64,000 nt of DNA from Pseudomonas sp. GM41(2012) (GTDB taxonomy: Bacteria; Pseudomonadota; Gammaproteobacteria; Pseudomonadales; Pseudomonadaceae). Both the position numbers and the translations under genes were made by a program. Below the pieces are notes generated by a model. That model made no database searches. It was given only the letters and a program-made list of their open reading frames with translations, and was not told the DNA's origin. This document shows, piece after piece, positions 8,435 through 16,715 of the stretch (the first letter of the stretch is position 1; each line of letters opens with the position of its first letter). The stretch is from contig NZ_AKJN02000007.1 in NCBI RefSeq assembly GCF_000282315.2, positions 1,240,001 through 1,304,000 on the forward strand, in the 5' to 3' direction.

Positions 8435-8827
8435 ATGTCGGCGACTCAAAATTACGGCACTGGCCGTCGCAAGACCGCAACCGCACGCGTTTTCCTGCGT
8501 CCGGGTACTGGTAACATCTCCATCAACAACCGCACCCTGGAAAATTTCTTCGGCCGCGAAACTGCCCGCATGGTAGTTCGTCAGCCGCTGGAACTGACTG
8601 AGACTGTCGAGAAATTCGACATCTACGTCACCGTGATCGGTGGTGGTGTAAGTGGTCAAGCTGGCGCAATCCGCCACGGTATCACTCGCGCACTGATGCA
8701 GTACGACGAAACCCTGCGTGGCGCTCTGCGCAAAGCTGGCTTCGTTACTCGCGATGCACGTGAAGTTGAACGTAAGAAAGTTGGTCTGCGTAAAGCGCGT
8801 AAGCGTCCGCAGTACTCGAAGCGTTAA
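8435..8827 (+). CDS. rpsI: 30S ribosomal protein S9
   Basis: 130 residues. The invariant C-terminal tail RKKVGLRKARKRPQYSKR, whose last residues reach the P-site tRNA anticodon stem-loop, is intact. The N-terminal YGTGRRKTATARVFLRPG is typical. Second gene of the rplM-rpsI operon, closed by a hairpin terminator. Confidence 0.98.
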   Translation: MSATQNYGTGRRKTATARVFLRPGTGNISINNRTLENFFGRETARMVVRQPLELTETVEKFDIYVTVIGGGVSGQAGAIRHGITRALMQYDETLRGALRKAGFVTRDAREVERKKVGLRKARKRPQYSKR

Positions 8828-8848
8828 TTCGCTTTTACGTTCAAAAAG

Positions 8849-8885
8849 AACGCCCAGTTTCCTCGCGAAGCTGGGCGTTTTTTTA
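8849..8885 (+). terminator. Rho-independent terminator of rplM-rpsI
   Basis: Stem AACGCCCAG / CTGGGCGTT (8849-8857 and 8871-8879) followed by a run of T, with an A-run before it. Confidence 0.92.
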
Positions 8886-9094
8886 TGGGCGCGATTTATC
8901 AAAGAATTGCTCTGTGACAACTTGCCACAGCCGTAGAAGCCCTATACTGCAAGGCTTGGCAGTTAAGCCCCTCGGTAATTACCTTGTCAGAATTGGGGCT
9001 TTTCATTACCATTCGGCAAAATTTTTATAAGTTCAGATTTTTACTTAGTAGACGCCTGATTTAACAGGCCACAAAGCTGATGGGAGAGGACTGA

Positions 9095-9688
9095 ATGAGC
9101 AATGACGGCGTGAATGCAGGCCGGCGTCGCTTCTTGGTAGCAGCCACATCCGTGGTGGGTGCTGCAGGAGCGGTGGGGGCTGCGGTCCCGTTCGTGGGGT
9201 CATGGTTTCCCAGTGCCAAGGCGAAAGCCGCAGGTGCACCGGTGAAGGTGAATGTCAGCAAAATCGAGCCAGGCCAGCAGATGATTGCTGAGTGGCGCGG
9301 TCAGCCGGTGTTCATTGTCCGCCGTACCGGGGAAATCCTGGGGAATCTGAAAAAGATCGAGGGCCAGCTGTCTGACCCGACCTCCAAGAACTCGACACAA
9401 CCGACCTATGTCGACCCGGAAACGCGTTCGATCAAGCCAGAGGTTCTGCTGCTGATCGGTATCTGTACGCACCTGGGTTGCTCGCCGACCTTCCGTCCAG
9501 AAGTGGCACCTGCGGATCTGGGCAAGGACTGGGTAGGTGGTTATTTCTGCCCTTGCCACGGTTCCCACTACGATCTGGCTGGCCGCGTCTACAAGTCGCA
9601 ACCTGCGCCTTTGAACCTGCCAGTTCCCCCGCATTCCTATGAGACCGATGACATCATTGTCATTGGCGTCGATACGGAGAAAGCGTGA
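9095..9688 (+). CDS. petA: Ubiquinol-cytochrome c reductase, Rieske iron-sulfur subunit
   Basis: 197 residues. An N-terminal twin-arginine signal-anchor (GRRRFLVAATSV, residues 9-20) leads into one membrane helix. The [2Fe-2S] ligands are in CTHLGC (124-129) and CPCHGSH (152-158). It passes electrons from ubiquinol to cytochrome c1 in complex III. GGAGAGGA precedes the ATG. The 267-base upstream spacer holds a good -10-like TATACT at 8943-8948 without a clear -35, and an AAGCCCC/GGGGCTT hairpin at about 8966-9001. First gene of petABC; its TGA overlaps the petB ATG. Confidence 0.97.
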   Translation: MSNDGVNAGRRRFLVAATSVVGAAGAVGAAVPFVGSWFPSAKAKAAGAPVKVNVSKIEPGQQMIAEWRGQPVFIVRRTGEILGNLKKIEGQLSDPTSKNSTQPTYVDPETRSIKPEVLLLIGICTHLGCSPTFRPEVAPADLGKDWVGGYFCPCHGSHYDLAGRVYKSQPAPLNLPVPPHSYETDDIIVIGVDTEKA

Positions 9689-10899
9689 TGAGCAAGTTCA
9701 TGGATTGGGTTGATGCGCGCTTTCCCGCGACCAAAATGTGGGAAGACCATCTCAGCAAGTACTACGCCCCGAAGAACTTCAACTTCTTCTATTTCTTTGG
9801 TTCCCTCGCACTGCTCGTTCTGGTCAACCAGATCGTTACCGGTGTATGGCTGACCATGAGCTACACCCCGTCGGCGGAAGAGGCGTTTGCATCCGTCGAA
9901 TACATCATGCGCGACGTCGAGTACGGCTCGATCCTGCGTCTGCTGCACTCCACCGGCGCCTCGGCGTTCTTCATCGTGGTCTATCTGCACATGTTCCGTG
10001 GCTTGCTCTACGGTTCGTACCAGAAACCGCGTGAGCTGGTGTGGGTCTTCGGCATGCTGATCTACCTGGCGCTGATGGCTGAAGCCTTCATGGGTTACCT
10101 GCTGCCGTGGGGGCAGATGTCCTACTGGGGTGCCCAGGTGATCATCTCGCTGTTCGGTGCGATCCCGGTCATCGGCAACGACCTGACTCAGTGGATCCGT
10201 GGTGACTACCTGATTTCCGGTATCACCCTGAACCGCTTCTTCGCCCTGCACGTTGTTGCCTTGCCGATCGTGATCCTCGGTCTGGTGGTGCTGCACGTTC
10301 TGGCGCTGCACGAAGTCGGTTCGAACAACCCGGACGGCGTGGACATCAAGAAATTCAAAGACGAAAACGGCGTACCGCTGGATGGCATTGCCTTCCACCC
10401 GTACTACACCGTGAAAGATATCGTCGGCGTGGTGGTGTTCCTGTTCATCTTCTGCTCGATCGTGTTCTTCTTCCCGGAAATGGGTGGTTATTTCCTCGAG
10501 AAGCCGAACTTTGAAGTGGCGAACGCCTTCAAGACCCCAGAGCACATCGCTCCGGTCTGGTACTTCACACCGTTCTACGCGATTCTGCGGGCGATTCCGG
10601 ACAAGCTCCTGGGCGTTATCGCCATGGGCGCGGCCATTGCTGTGCTGTTCGTCCTGCCATGGCTCGATCGTAGCCCGGTCAAGTCGATGCGTTACAAGGG
10701 TTGGCTGAGCAAGATCTGGCTCTGGGTGTTCTGCATCTCGTTCGTGATCCTGGGCGTGCTGGGCGTATTGGCCCCAACCCCTGAGCGGACGTTGCTGTCG
10801 CAGGTATGTACCTTCCTGTACTTCGCCTACTTCATTCTGATGCCGTTCTACACCAGGCTCGAGAAGACCAAACCGGTTCCGGAAAGGGTGACTGGCTGA
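9688..10899 (+). CDS. petB: Ubiquinol-cytochrome c reductase, cytochrome b subunit
   Basis: 403 residues, starting at an ATG that overlaps the petA stop (TGATG). About eight membrane helices. The haem-ligating histidines fall in the second and fourth helices (for example LLHSTGAS, YLHMFRG, FALHVV, LHVLALH). The quinol-oxidation-site motif, PEWY in mitochondria, reads PVWY at residues 289-292. The subunit binds haems bL and bH and carries the Qo and Qi sites. The stop overlaps the petC start. Confidence 0.97.
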   Translation: MSKFMDWVDARFPATKMWEDHLSKYYAPKNFNFFYFFGSLALLVLVNQIVTGVWLTMSYTPSAEEAFASVEYIMRDVEYGSILRLLHSTGASAFFIVVYLHMFRGLLYGSYQKPRELVWVFGMLIYLALMAEAFMGYLLPWGQMSYWGAQVIISLFGAIPVIGNDLTQWIRGDYLISGITLNRFFALHVVALPIVILGLVVLHVLALHEVGSNNPDGVDIKKFKDENGVPLDGIAFHPYYTVKDIVGVVVFLFIFCSIVFFFPEMGGYFLEKPNFEVANAFKTPEHIAPVWYFTPFYAILRAIPDKLLGVIAMGAAIAVLFVLPWLDRSPVKSMRYKGWLSKIWLWVFCISFVILGVLGVLAPTPERTLLSQVCTFLYFAYFILMPFYTRLEKTKPVPERVTG

Positions 10900-11681
10900 T
10901 GAAAAAGCTATTTGCTGTACTGATTCTTGCTGCTTTGCCTGTGCTGTCCTTCGCGGCCGAACACGGTGGTCCTGAGCTCGAAAAGGTCGATATCGACGTT
11001 TCCGACAAGGCTGCCATGCAGGATGGTGCGCGTACATTCGCCAACTACTGCATGGGCTGTCACAGCGCCAAGTTCCAGCGTTACGAGCGTGTCGCCGATG
11101 ACTTGGGCATTCCACACGACCTGATGCTCTCGAAGCTGGTGTTCACCGGCGCCAAGATCGGCGACCACATGAGCATCGGCATGCAGCCGGCTGACGCCAA
11201 GGCCTGGTTCGGTGCGGCGCCGCCCGACCTGACCCTGGTCGCCCGCGTTCGTGGCACTGACTGGCTCTACGGTTACCTGAAATCTTTCTACGAAGACCCA
11301 TCGCGTCCTTGGGGCGTGAACAACAAGGTATTCCCGAACGTCGGGATGCCTAACGTTCTGGTCGGCCTGCAGGGTCGTCAGGTGGTAGGCTGTAAACAAG
11401 TTCAAATCGTCGATGACGGCAAGAAGCAATACGATCCGCTGACCGGCACGGCTTTGACTCATGAAGCCTGCGACCAGCTGACCATACTGCCGAAAACCGG
11501 CACGCTGAACGAAGAGCAGTTCGACGAGAAGGTCAAGAATCTGGTGACCTTCCTGGCCTACTCGGCCAACCCGGTGAAGCTGCAGCATCAGCGCATCGGT
11601 ACCTATGTGTTGCTGTACCTGGCGTTCTTCTTCGTATTCGCATACTTGCTCAAGCGTGAATACTGGAAAGACGTCCATTGA
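10899..11681 (+). CDS. petC: Ubiquinol-cytochrome c reductase, cytochrome c1 subunit
   Basis: 260 residues. A cleavable Sec signal ends near SFAAEHG. The haem c motif CMGCH is at 51-55. A C-terminal transmembrane anchor (about 233-252) is followed by a basic tail. The start ATG overlaps the petB stop (TGATG), so the whole bc1 complex is translationally coupled. An upstream in-frame extension inside petB is rejected. A long hairpin with a T-run follows, before sspA. Confidence 0.97.
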   Translation: MKKLFAVLILAALPVLSFAAEHGGPELEKVDIDVSDKAAMQDGARTFANYCMGCHSAKFQRYERVADDLGIPHDLMLSKLVFTGAKIGDHMSIGMQPADAKAWFGAAPPDLTLVARVRGTDWLYGYLKSFYEDPSRPWGVNNKVFPNVGMPNVLVGLQGRQVVGCKQVQIVDDGKKQYDPLTGTALTHEACDQLTILPKTGTLNEEQFDEKVKNLVTFLAYSANPVKLQHQRIGTYVLLYLAFFFVFAYLLKREYWKDVH

Positions 11682-11705
11682 TATTGCTGTAAAATTGCTG
11701 TCAAT

Positions 11706-11792
11706 CGCGCGCGCCCAAGGGCGTCTCTGAAGGTGTAACGAGCCTGGTGATCCAGGCGTTACGAGAGGCGCCCTCTGGGCGCGCGCGTTTTT
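11706..11792 (+). terminator. Very long hairpin terminator between petC and sspA
   Basis: Bases 11706-11787 fold into one stem-loop. An outer 12-bp stem CGCGCGCGCCCA / TGGGCGCGCGCG is followed by an 11-bp stem (11718-11728 with 11764-11774, one G-U), then GTAAC / GTTAC and a tip GCCTGG-TGAT-CCAGGC. TTTTT follows. Terminator function is inferred from the stem and T-run. The size is far above a normal terminator, so the RNA may have another role. Confidence 0.8.
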
Positions 11793-11829
11793 CCGTTTCC
11801 GATAATTTCAACAAGCGAGGAGGACCGCC

Positions 11830-12447
11830 ATGGGCGTGACCAATCGGTTGGCCTGTTACTCCGACCCCGCCGACCACTATTCCCACCGAGTGCGTATCGT
11901 ACTTGCAGAGAAGGGTGTCAGCGCCGAGATCATTTACGTGGAAGCTGGTCGCCAGCCGCCTAAACTGATTGAAGTGAACCCTTACGGCAGCTTGCCCACC
12001 CTGGTCGATCGTGACCTGGCGTTGTGGGAGTCGACCGTGGTGATGGAATATCTGGATGAGCGTTATCCGCACCCGCCTTTACTGCCGGTTTATCCAGTGG
12101 CGCGTGCCAACAGCCGTCTGCTGATTCATCGTATTCAGCGTGACTGGTGTGGTCTGGTGGATCTGATCCTGGATTCCCGGTCCAAGGAAGCAGCCCGTGT
12201 CGTGGCTCGTAAAGAGCTGCGCGAAAGCCTGACTGGCGTGTCGCCGTTGTTCGCCGACAAGCCGTTTTTCCTCAGTGAGGAACAAAGTCTGGTGGATTGC
12301 TGCCTATTGCCAATACTCTGGCGATTGCCGATTCTGGGTATTGAACTGCCGCGGCCTGCCAAGCCGCTGCTTGATTATATGGAGCGCTCGTTTGCGCGTG
12401 AGGCTTTCCAGGCGAGTCTGTCTGGTGTCGAACGCGATATGCGCTAA
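11830..12447 (+). CDS. sspA: Stringent starvation protein A
   Basis: 205 residues of the glutathione-S-transferase fold: N-terminal thioredoxin-like domain (about 8-85) and C-terminal helical domain. SspA binds RNA polymerase and does not act as a GST. In E. coli it affects stress and phage gene expression, and in pseudomonads virulence genes. The PYGSLPTLVDRDLALWES segment is characteristic. A strong AGGAGG precedes ATG 11830. It lies 16 bases before sspB, the conserved pair. Confidence 0.95.
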   Translation: MGVTNRLACYSDPADHYSHRVRIVLAEKGVSAEIIYVEAGRQPPKLIEVNPYGSLPTLVDRDLALWESTVVMEYLDERYPHPPLLPVYPVARANSRLLIHRIQRDWCGLVDLILDSRSKEAARVVARKELRESLTGVSPLFADKPFFLSEEQSLVDCCLLPILWRLPILGIELPRPAKPLLDYMERSFAREAFQASLSGVERDMR

Positions 12448-12463
12448 GGCTTAAGGAGCCGCT

Positions 12464-12877
12464 ATGAACTCCAGTCGACCTTATCTGGTCCGCGCGCTCT
12501 ACGAGTGGATTGTGGACAACGATTGCACCCCGCACATGCTGGTCAATTCCGAGTATCCGTCGGTGCAGGTGCCTCAGGGTTTTGCCAGTGACGGACAGAT
12601 TGTCCTGAACGTATCGCCGGCAGCCGTGCGTCATCTGCACATGGACAACGAAGCGGTCAGCTTCGAAGGGCGTTTCGGTGGCGTGCCACACACCCTGTAC
12701 GTGCCTATCGCATCGATCCTGGGCATTTACGCCCGGGAGAACGGTCAGGGCATGGTGTTCGATCTGGAATCGCCTATGGAAGACGAGGAAGAGATCGAGC
12801 CGGATGACGATATTCCGCCACCCGACAGTGAGCCGCCGCGTCCCAGCGGTCGACCCAGTTTGAAAGTGGTGAAGTAA
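12464..12877 (+). CDS. sspB: ClpXP protease specificity-enhancing factor SspB
   Basis: 137 residues. The N-terminal SspB domain (about 1-105) binds ssrA-tagged proteins. An acidic, Pro-rich linker (about 103-125) leads to the C-terminal ClpX-binding tail PSLKVVK, a close match to the known XB motif. It delivers ssrA-tagged proteins from stalled ribosomes to ClpXP. Its last 20 bases form part of a perfect 35-bp inverted repeat. Confidence 0.95.
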   Translation: MNSSRPYLVRALYEWIVDNDCTPHMLVNSEYPSVQVPQGFASDGQIVLNVSPAAVRHLHMDNEAVSFEGRFGGVPHTLYVPIASILGIYARENGQGMVFDLESPMEDEEEIEPDDDIPPPDSEPPRPSGRPSLKVVK

Positions 12878-12931
12878 TAAAAAAGGCGATCCGAAAGGAT
12901 CGCCTTTTTTATTACTTCACCACTTTCAAAC
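12858..12931. terminator. Perfect palindrome that includes the sspB stop and a bidirectional terminator
   Basis: The 35-base arms 12858-12892 and 12897-12931 are exact reverse complements around a GAAA tetraloop. The core AAAAAAGGCGATCC-GAAA-GGATCGCCTTTTTT is a normal terminator. The palindrome continues outward through the stop codon and the last codons of sspB, so an inverted copy of the sspB 3' end lies in the spacer. It can terminate transcription from both sspB and the minus-strand BON gene. Confidence 0.92.
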
Positions 12932-12933
12932 CG

Positions 12934-13038
12934 TAGGAGCTGTCGAGTGAAACGAGGCTGCGATCTTTTGATCTCGATTTTGATTTTTGATTTTTCAAGA
13001 TCAAAAGATCGCAGCCTCGTTTCTCTCGACAGCTCCTA
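12934..13038. repeat. Long inverted repeat, second extragenic family (GAGCTGTCGAG type)
   Basis: Arms 12934-12973 and 12999-13038 are almost perfect complements, beginning TAGGAGCTGTCGAG and containing GGCTGCGATCTTTTGATC. The A/T-rich centre contains GATTTTGATTTTTGATTTTT. A second copy is at 56651-56745, so it is a dispersed family distinct from the GCGAGCAGGCTCGC REPs. Confidence 0.88.
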
Positions 13039-13059
13039 CACAGCTCCTGCAGATCGATA

Positions 13060-13638
13060 TCAGTCGATGTACTCAAACAGCTTCACGATTTTCTGCACTC
13101 CGGAAACGCCCTGCACCAAATTGGTGGCTTGGGCAGCTTCCTGTTTGGTCAGCAGACCCAGCAGGTAGACGATGCCGTTCTCGGTGACGACCTTGATGCG
13201 CGAGCCCGGAATGTTCGGATCGGTGAGCATCTGCGTCTTGATCTTGGAGGTCAGCCAGGTGTCGTTCTGGCGGGCAAGGAAGCCGGAAGGTGGCAGGACT
13301 TGCAGTTCGTTGTGGACTGTCTTCACGCGCTGAACAGCGGCAGCGGCCTGTTCGGCCTTGGCCTTGAGGTCGGCACGCGGGGTTTGCCCGGCAAGCAGCA
13401 CGACGCCATTGAAGCTGGTGACGACGATGTGCGAGTCGTTATCCAGGGCTGGATCGGCCTTGGCAATGTTCACGCCGACCTTGGTGTCGATCAGAGAGTC
13501 GTCGATCTTGCTGCCGAAGGTGCGGGTGCCGCGGTCATCTTCAATCGGTGCTTCACGGCTGGCGTTAACCACCGAGGTGCAGCCGCTGATGCCGAGGCAC
13601 AGTGTCAAGGCCAGAAGGCCTAGGCGATTAGGGGTCAT
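13060..13638 (-). CDS. dolP: BON-domain outer-membrane lipoprotein, DolP/YraP-like
   Basis: 192 residues. The signal peptide ends in the lipobox LGISGC (Cys about residue 20). Two BON domains follow (about 47-115 and 125-192), each with the G-V-x-L-x-G turn (FNGVVLLAGQ and ENGIVYLLGL). DolP supports outer-membrane integrity and BamA function in E. coli. ATGA overlap with the upstream diaA-like gene supports coupling, and the lpoA-yraN-diaA-dolP order is the same as in E. coli. Confidence 0.88.
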   Translation of the reverse strand: MTPNRLGLLALTLCLGISGCTSVVNASREAPIEDDRGTRTFGSKIDDSLIDTKVGVNIAKADPALDNDSHIVVTSFNGVVLLAGQTPRADLKAKAEQAAAAVQRVKTVHNELQVLPPSGFLARQNDTWLTSKIKTQMLTDPNIPGSRIKVVTENGIVYLLGLLTKQEAAQATNLVQGVSGVQKIVKLFEYID

Positions 13639-14228
13639 TCTTCACTCCCGAACAGTTGGCTGTCGATCAAATCGCAAAGGCAATGGATCGCCAGCAGGTG
13701 GACTTCCTGAATACGTGCGGTGACGTTGGCCGGTACGCGAATCTCGACGTCCTCGGGCAATAGCAGCGACGCCATGCCGCCGCCATCGCGACCGGTCAAT
13801 GCTACGACAACCATTTCGCGATCATGTGCGGCCTGGATCGCTTGAATAATGTTTGCCGAGTTGCCGCTGGTGGAAATCGCCAGCAATACGTCACCCGGCT
13901 GGCCGAGGGCGCGGATCTGTTTGGAGAAGATTTCGTTGTAGCTGTAGTCGTTGGCGATCGAGGTAATCGTCGAGCTGTCGGTGGTCAGCGCAATCGCTGG
14001 CAGGCTCGGACGCTCACGCTCGAAACGGTTGAGCAGCTCGGACGAGAAGTGCTGGGCATCACCGGCAGAGCCGCCGTTGCCGCAGGACAGCATTTTGCCT
14101 TCGTTGAGCAGGGCGTTGACCATCACTTGGCTGGCTTGCTCGATGTGCGGTGCAAGTACGTCCATCGCCATTTGCTTGGTATCGATACTGGCCTGAAAAA
14201 GCTGGCGAATTCGGGATTGCATGTCCAT
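13635..14228 (-). CDS. diaA: SIS-domain protein: DnaA initiator-associating factor DiaA / phosphoheptose isomerase-like
   Basis: 197 residues from ATG 14226-14228. An in-frame ATG two codons later is also possible, while a longer upstream extension into the spacer lacks homology. The SIS fold is shown by SCGNGGSAGDAQHF and the later AISTSGNSANIIQ phosphosugar-binding loops. Members are called GmhA (heptose biosynthesis) or DiaA (helps DnaA assemble at oriC). The position after lpoA-yraN and before dolP matches E. coli diaA, so DiaA is preferred. Confidence 0.85.
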   Translation of the reverse strand: MDMQSRIRQLFQASIDTKQMAMDVLAPHIEQASQVMVNALLNEGKMLSCGNGGSAGDAQHFSSELLNRFERERPSLPAIALTTDSSTITSIANDYSYNEIFSKQIRALGQPGDVLLAISTSGNSANIIQAIQAAHDREMVVVALTGRDGGGMASLLLPEDVEIRVPANVTARIQEVHLLAIHCLCDLIDSQLFGSEE

Positions 14229-14332
14229 CTGTGTGACCTTAATTAGCGCGGCTACTCGGCACATGAATGTGCAGCCCGCAAAGCAAAGAGCAAAAGTGTT
14301 GGGTGAAAGTGTCCGGTTCGGGGTGCACGCGA

Positions 14333-14695
14333 TCAGCTGTCGAAGGCATTCTGCAACCAGTTCAACTGATCGAGGTTGCTGTCGATGGCAACCACGTCGA
14401 AACGGCAAGGGGAATTGGCCCAACGCGACTCGCGCTGAAGAAAATACTGCGCGGCAATTATCAGTTTCTGCCGTTTGCGCTCATCGATGCTACCGAGCGC
14501 GCCACCCCATTGAGTGTTTTTTCTGTAGCGGACTTCAACGAATACTACTGTATCGCCATCAAGCATGACCAGATCAAGCTCGCCGCGTTTACACAACCAG
14601 TTCTGCGCCAGCAGGCGCAGACCTTGTTGTTGAAGATGCTCGAGCGCATGGCGCTCGGCATCTTTACCGCTTTGCTGGCGTGATCGGTCGGGCAT
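14333..14695 (-). CDS. yraN: YraN family protein (UPF0102, restriction-endonuclease-like fold)
   Basis: 120 residues starting at ATG 14693-14695, which overlaps the lpoA stop (TGATG). The family core GELDLVMLDGDTVVFVEVRYR gives the D-x(n)-E-V-K/R nuclease-like pattern (here Arg in place of the usual Lys). Its biochemical function is unknown. It is conserved between lpoA and diaA. About 100 bases separate it from diaA. Confidence 0.88.
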   Translation of the reverse strand: MPDRSRQQSGKDAERHALEHLQQQGLRLLAQNWLCKRGELDLVMLDGDTVVFVEVRYRKNTQWGGALGSIDERKRQKLIIAAQYFLQRESRWANSPCRFDVVAIDSNLDQLNWLQNAFDS

Positions 14696-16506
14696 CAGTG
14701 CGGGGTGTCCGGCAGGCGTTGAACCTGGCCGCTGACAAACTGTGCCCACGGCAACTGGCGGACCACACGTTGGTTCTGAGTCATGCCCAGGCTGCCCGAT
14801 TGACCTTCGATGCGGCTGTCCGGCAGAGCCTTGAGTTGCCCCAGGCGTGGTGCCAGGCGATAGGCATCAACACCCATCGCGTACAGACGGCCCAGGCTGC
14901 CAGCAGCTTGCGGCCACTGAGCGGTCACTTGCTTGCGCAGTGGATCGTTAGCCTCCAGCAACCATGGGGTTTCGCAGAAGCGAATGCCGTTCATGTCGTT
15001 GTACTGGTTCACATCGCCGCTGGCACTGAACACGTGGGAGGTGGCATAAACCGGCACGTCGCCGGCGTACTGGAAGTTCAGGGTCGGCTTGATCTGCTGG
15101 GCTTGCTGAGGCGTTGCAGCCAGGAAGATGAACTCGATGTCCTGGCGACGCGAAGGCTGGGCGGCTACCTGTCCGCCAACGGTGCTTTGCAGGCTCTTGG
15201 CACGACCTTCGCTCTGACGCAGCTGGAACATGTCGGCGATCTGCTGGGCCAGTTGAACCGGTTGGTCGACGCGTTCGGTGGCGACGATGCTGCCACCGTT
15301 AGCCTGCCAATCCTGGCTGAACGCTTTCAAGACGCGATCGCCCCATTCGCCTTTCGGCACCATGATAGCTGCGCGATGCAGGCCATCGGCGCGAGCGCGG
15401 CGGGACACTTCGCGGGCTTCGTCTTCAGCCGCAAGACCGAACTGGAACAGTTGGGCCGGACCTTGGGCGCCTTCGCTGTAATTCAGCGCCAGGGTGGTGA
15501 TCGGCAGTTGCGGGCGAGCGCTGAGCTGTTTGACCAGCGGTTTCTCCAGCGGGCCGACGACCAGTTGCACGCCATCGGCCTGAGCCTTGCGATAGAACTC
15601 GTCGAGGGACGTCAGGCGCGAGCTGTCATAGAACTCGATCGCTGGTGGCTTCTGCCCGGCTTGTTGGGCCTGGTAGTGAGCAGCCATGAAGCCTTCACGC
15701 AGTGCTTTGCCAACCGACGCCAGCGGGCCGTCTTGTGGCAGCAGCAGGGCGATTTTGCTCAGGGGCTGGCTGGCCAGTTCCTTGAGCTTGGTCAGTGGCA
15801 GCGGCAATTGAATGGCGGCCGGGTGCTTTGGATTCTGTGCGCGCCAGTTGTCGATCGCGGCTTGCTGCTGTTCCAGGGTGCCGGCAGTTTTCACCGCCAG
15901 TGCCAGACCCATCCAGCCGCCGAGGTCGTCGGTGGTGCTCGGCTGCAATTGATCAGTCGGTAGCGAGGCGATCAGGGTCCAGATCGCTTCGTGGTTTTTG
16001 CTGGCGGCTTCACCTTCAAGCATTGGCGCGATGAAGATGCGCTCCCGTGCGGCGGCCAGCGTCTGGCCATCGGCTTCAAGGGCGCGGGCACGAACAGTGC
16101 CGGTGCGAACCTGTTGCTCAACCGGTAGTTCACTCAGGCGTTGCAGGCTCGGATGACTCAAGGCTGTCAGCGCCGCTTTGGGCTGATTGCGAACCATGGC
16201 CAGTTCAGCCGCCAGGGTGCTGGCGAACACCTGTTGGCCAGGCTTGAGGGTTTCGACCGGGACTTGTTGCAGGATTTGCGCGGACTGGCCGGCATTCCCC
16301 TGACGATAGGCCAGGTCTGCCGCGCTCAGGCGCAACAGGGAGGCTTTTTCCGGGTCTTTGCTTTGAGCGGCCTGTGCGAGCAGTTGCTCGATACTGGCAT
16401 CCGGGGTCCGTGGAAGTTCGCCAAGGCTGGAGGAGGGCGAGCTGGCGCAAGCCGCCAGCAAGGCAGCAAGGCAGAGGGCAGTGAACAGCCGCAGGCAAGC
16501 GATCAT
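14695..16506 (-). CDS. lpoA: LpoA, lipoprotein activator of penicillin-binding protein 1A
   Basis: 603 residues from ATG 16504-16506, with AGGAA just upstream. A longer reading to 16530 lacks a ribosome site. The signal peptide ends in LAALLAAC, a good lipobox. The N-terminal TPR-like helical domain is followed by a periplasmic-binding-protein-like domain starting near KIALLLPQDGPLASVGKAL. LpoA spans from the outer membrane to activate PBP1A during peptidoglycan synthesis. It is divergent from rsmI. Confidence 0.92.
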   Translation of the reverse strand: MIACLRLFTALCLAALLAACASSPSSSLGELPRTPDASIEQLLAQAAQSKDPEKASLLRLSAADLAYRQGNAGQSAQILQQVPVETLKPGQQVFASTLAAELAMVRNQPKAALTALSHPSLQRLSELPVEQQVRTGTVRARALEADGQTLAAARERIFIAPMLEGEAASKNHEAIWTLIASLPTDQLQPSTTDDLGGWMGLALAVKTAGTLEQQQAAIDNWRAQNPKHPAAIQLPLPLTKLKELASQPLSKIALLLPQDGPLASVGKALREGFMAAHYQAQQAGQKPPAIEFYDSSRLTSLDEFYRKAQADGVQLVVGPLEKPLVKQLSARPQLPITTLALNYSEGAQGPAQLFQFGLAAEDEAREVSRRARADGLHRAAIMVPKGEWGDRVLKAFSQDWQANGGSIVATERVDQPVQLAQQIADMFQLRQSEGRAKSLQSTVGGQVAAQPSRRQDIEFIFLAATPQQAQQIKPTLNFQYAGDVPVYATSHVFSASGDVNQYNDMNGIRFCETPWLLEANDPLRKQVTAQWPQAAGSLGRLYAMGVDAYRLAPRLGQLKALPDSRIEGQSGSLGMTQNQRVVRQLPWAQFVSGQVQRLPDTPH

Positions 16507-16715
16507 GTAGTGTTCCTGATACTCGATCAAATTAGCGTGGAATTGTACCCAAGCACTGGCCGGGGCGCGATGTTACTGGTGTGAATCGATCAATTTAGCT
16601 CGTGCAAATGTTGCGGTACTGCACAAAAGGCTGCAAAACCGAGGGTTGCTTGCGCGTATCGCGAACGTCGCGACGCGCTACAATGGCGGCTTTTACCGAT
16701 CATGAGGTGTGCGCT

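Noticed and set aside
9637..11115. 492-codon minus-strand open frame over petB
   Set aside because: Antisense shadow of a conserved membrane protein; no independent start signal.
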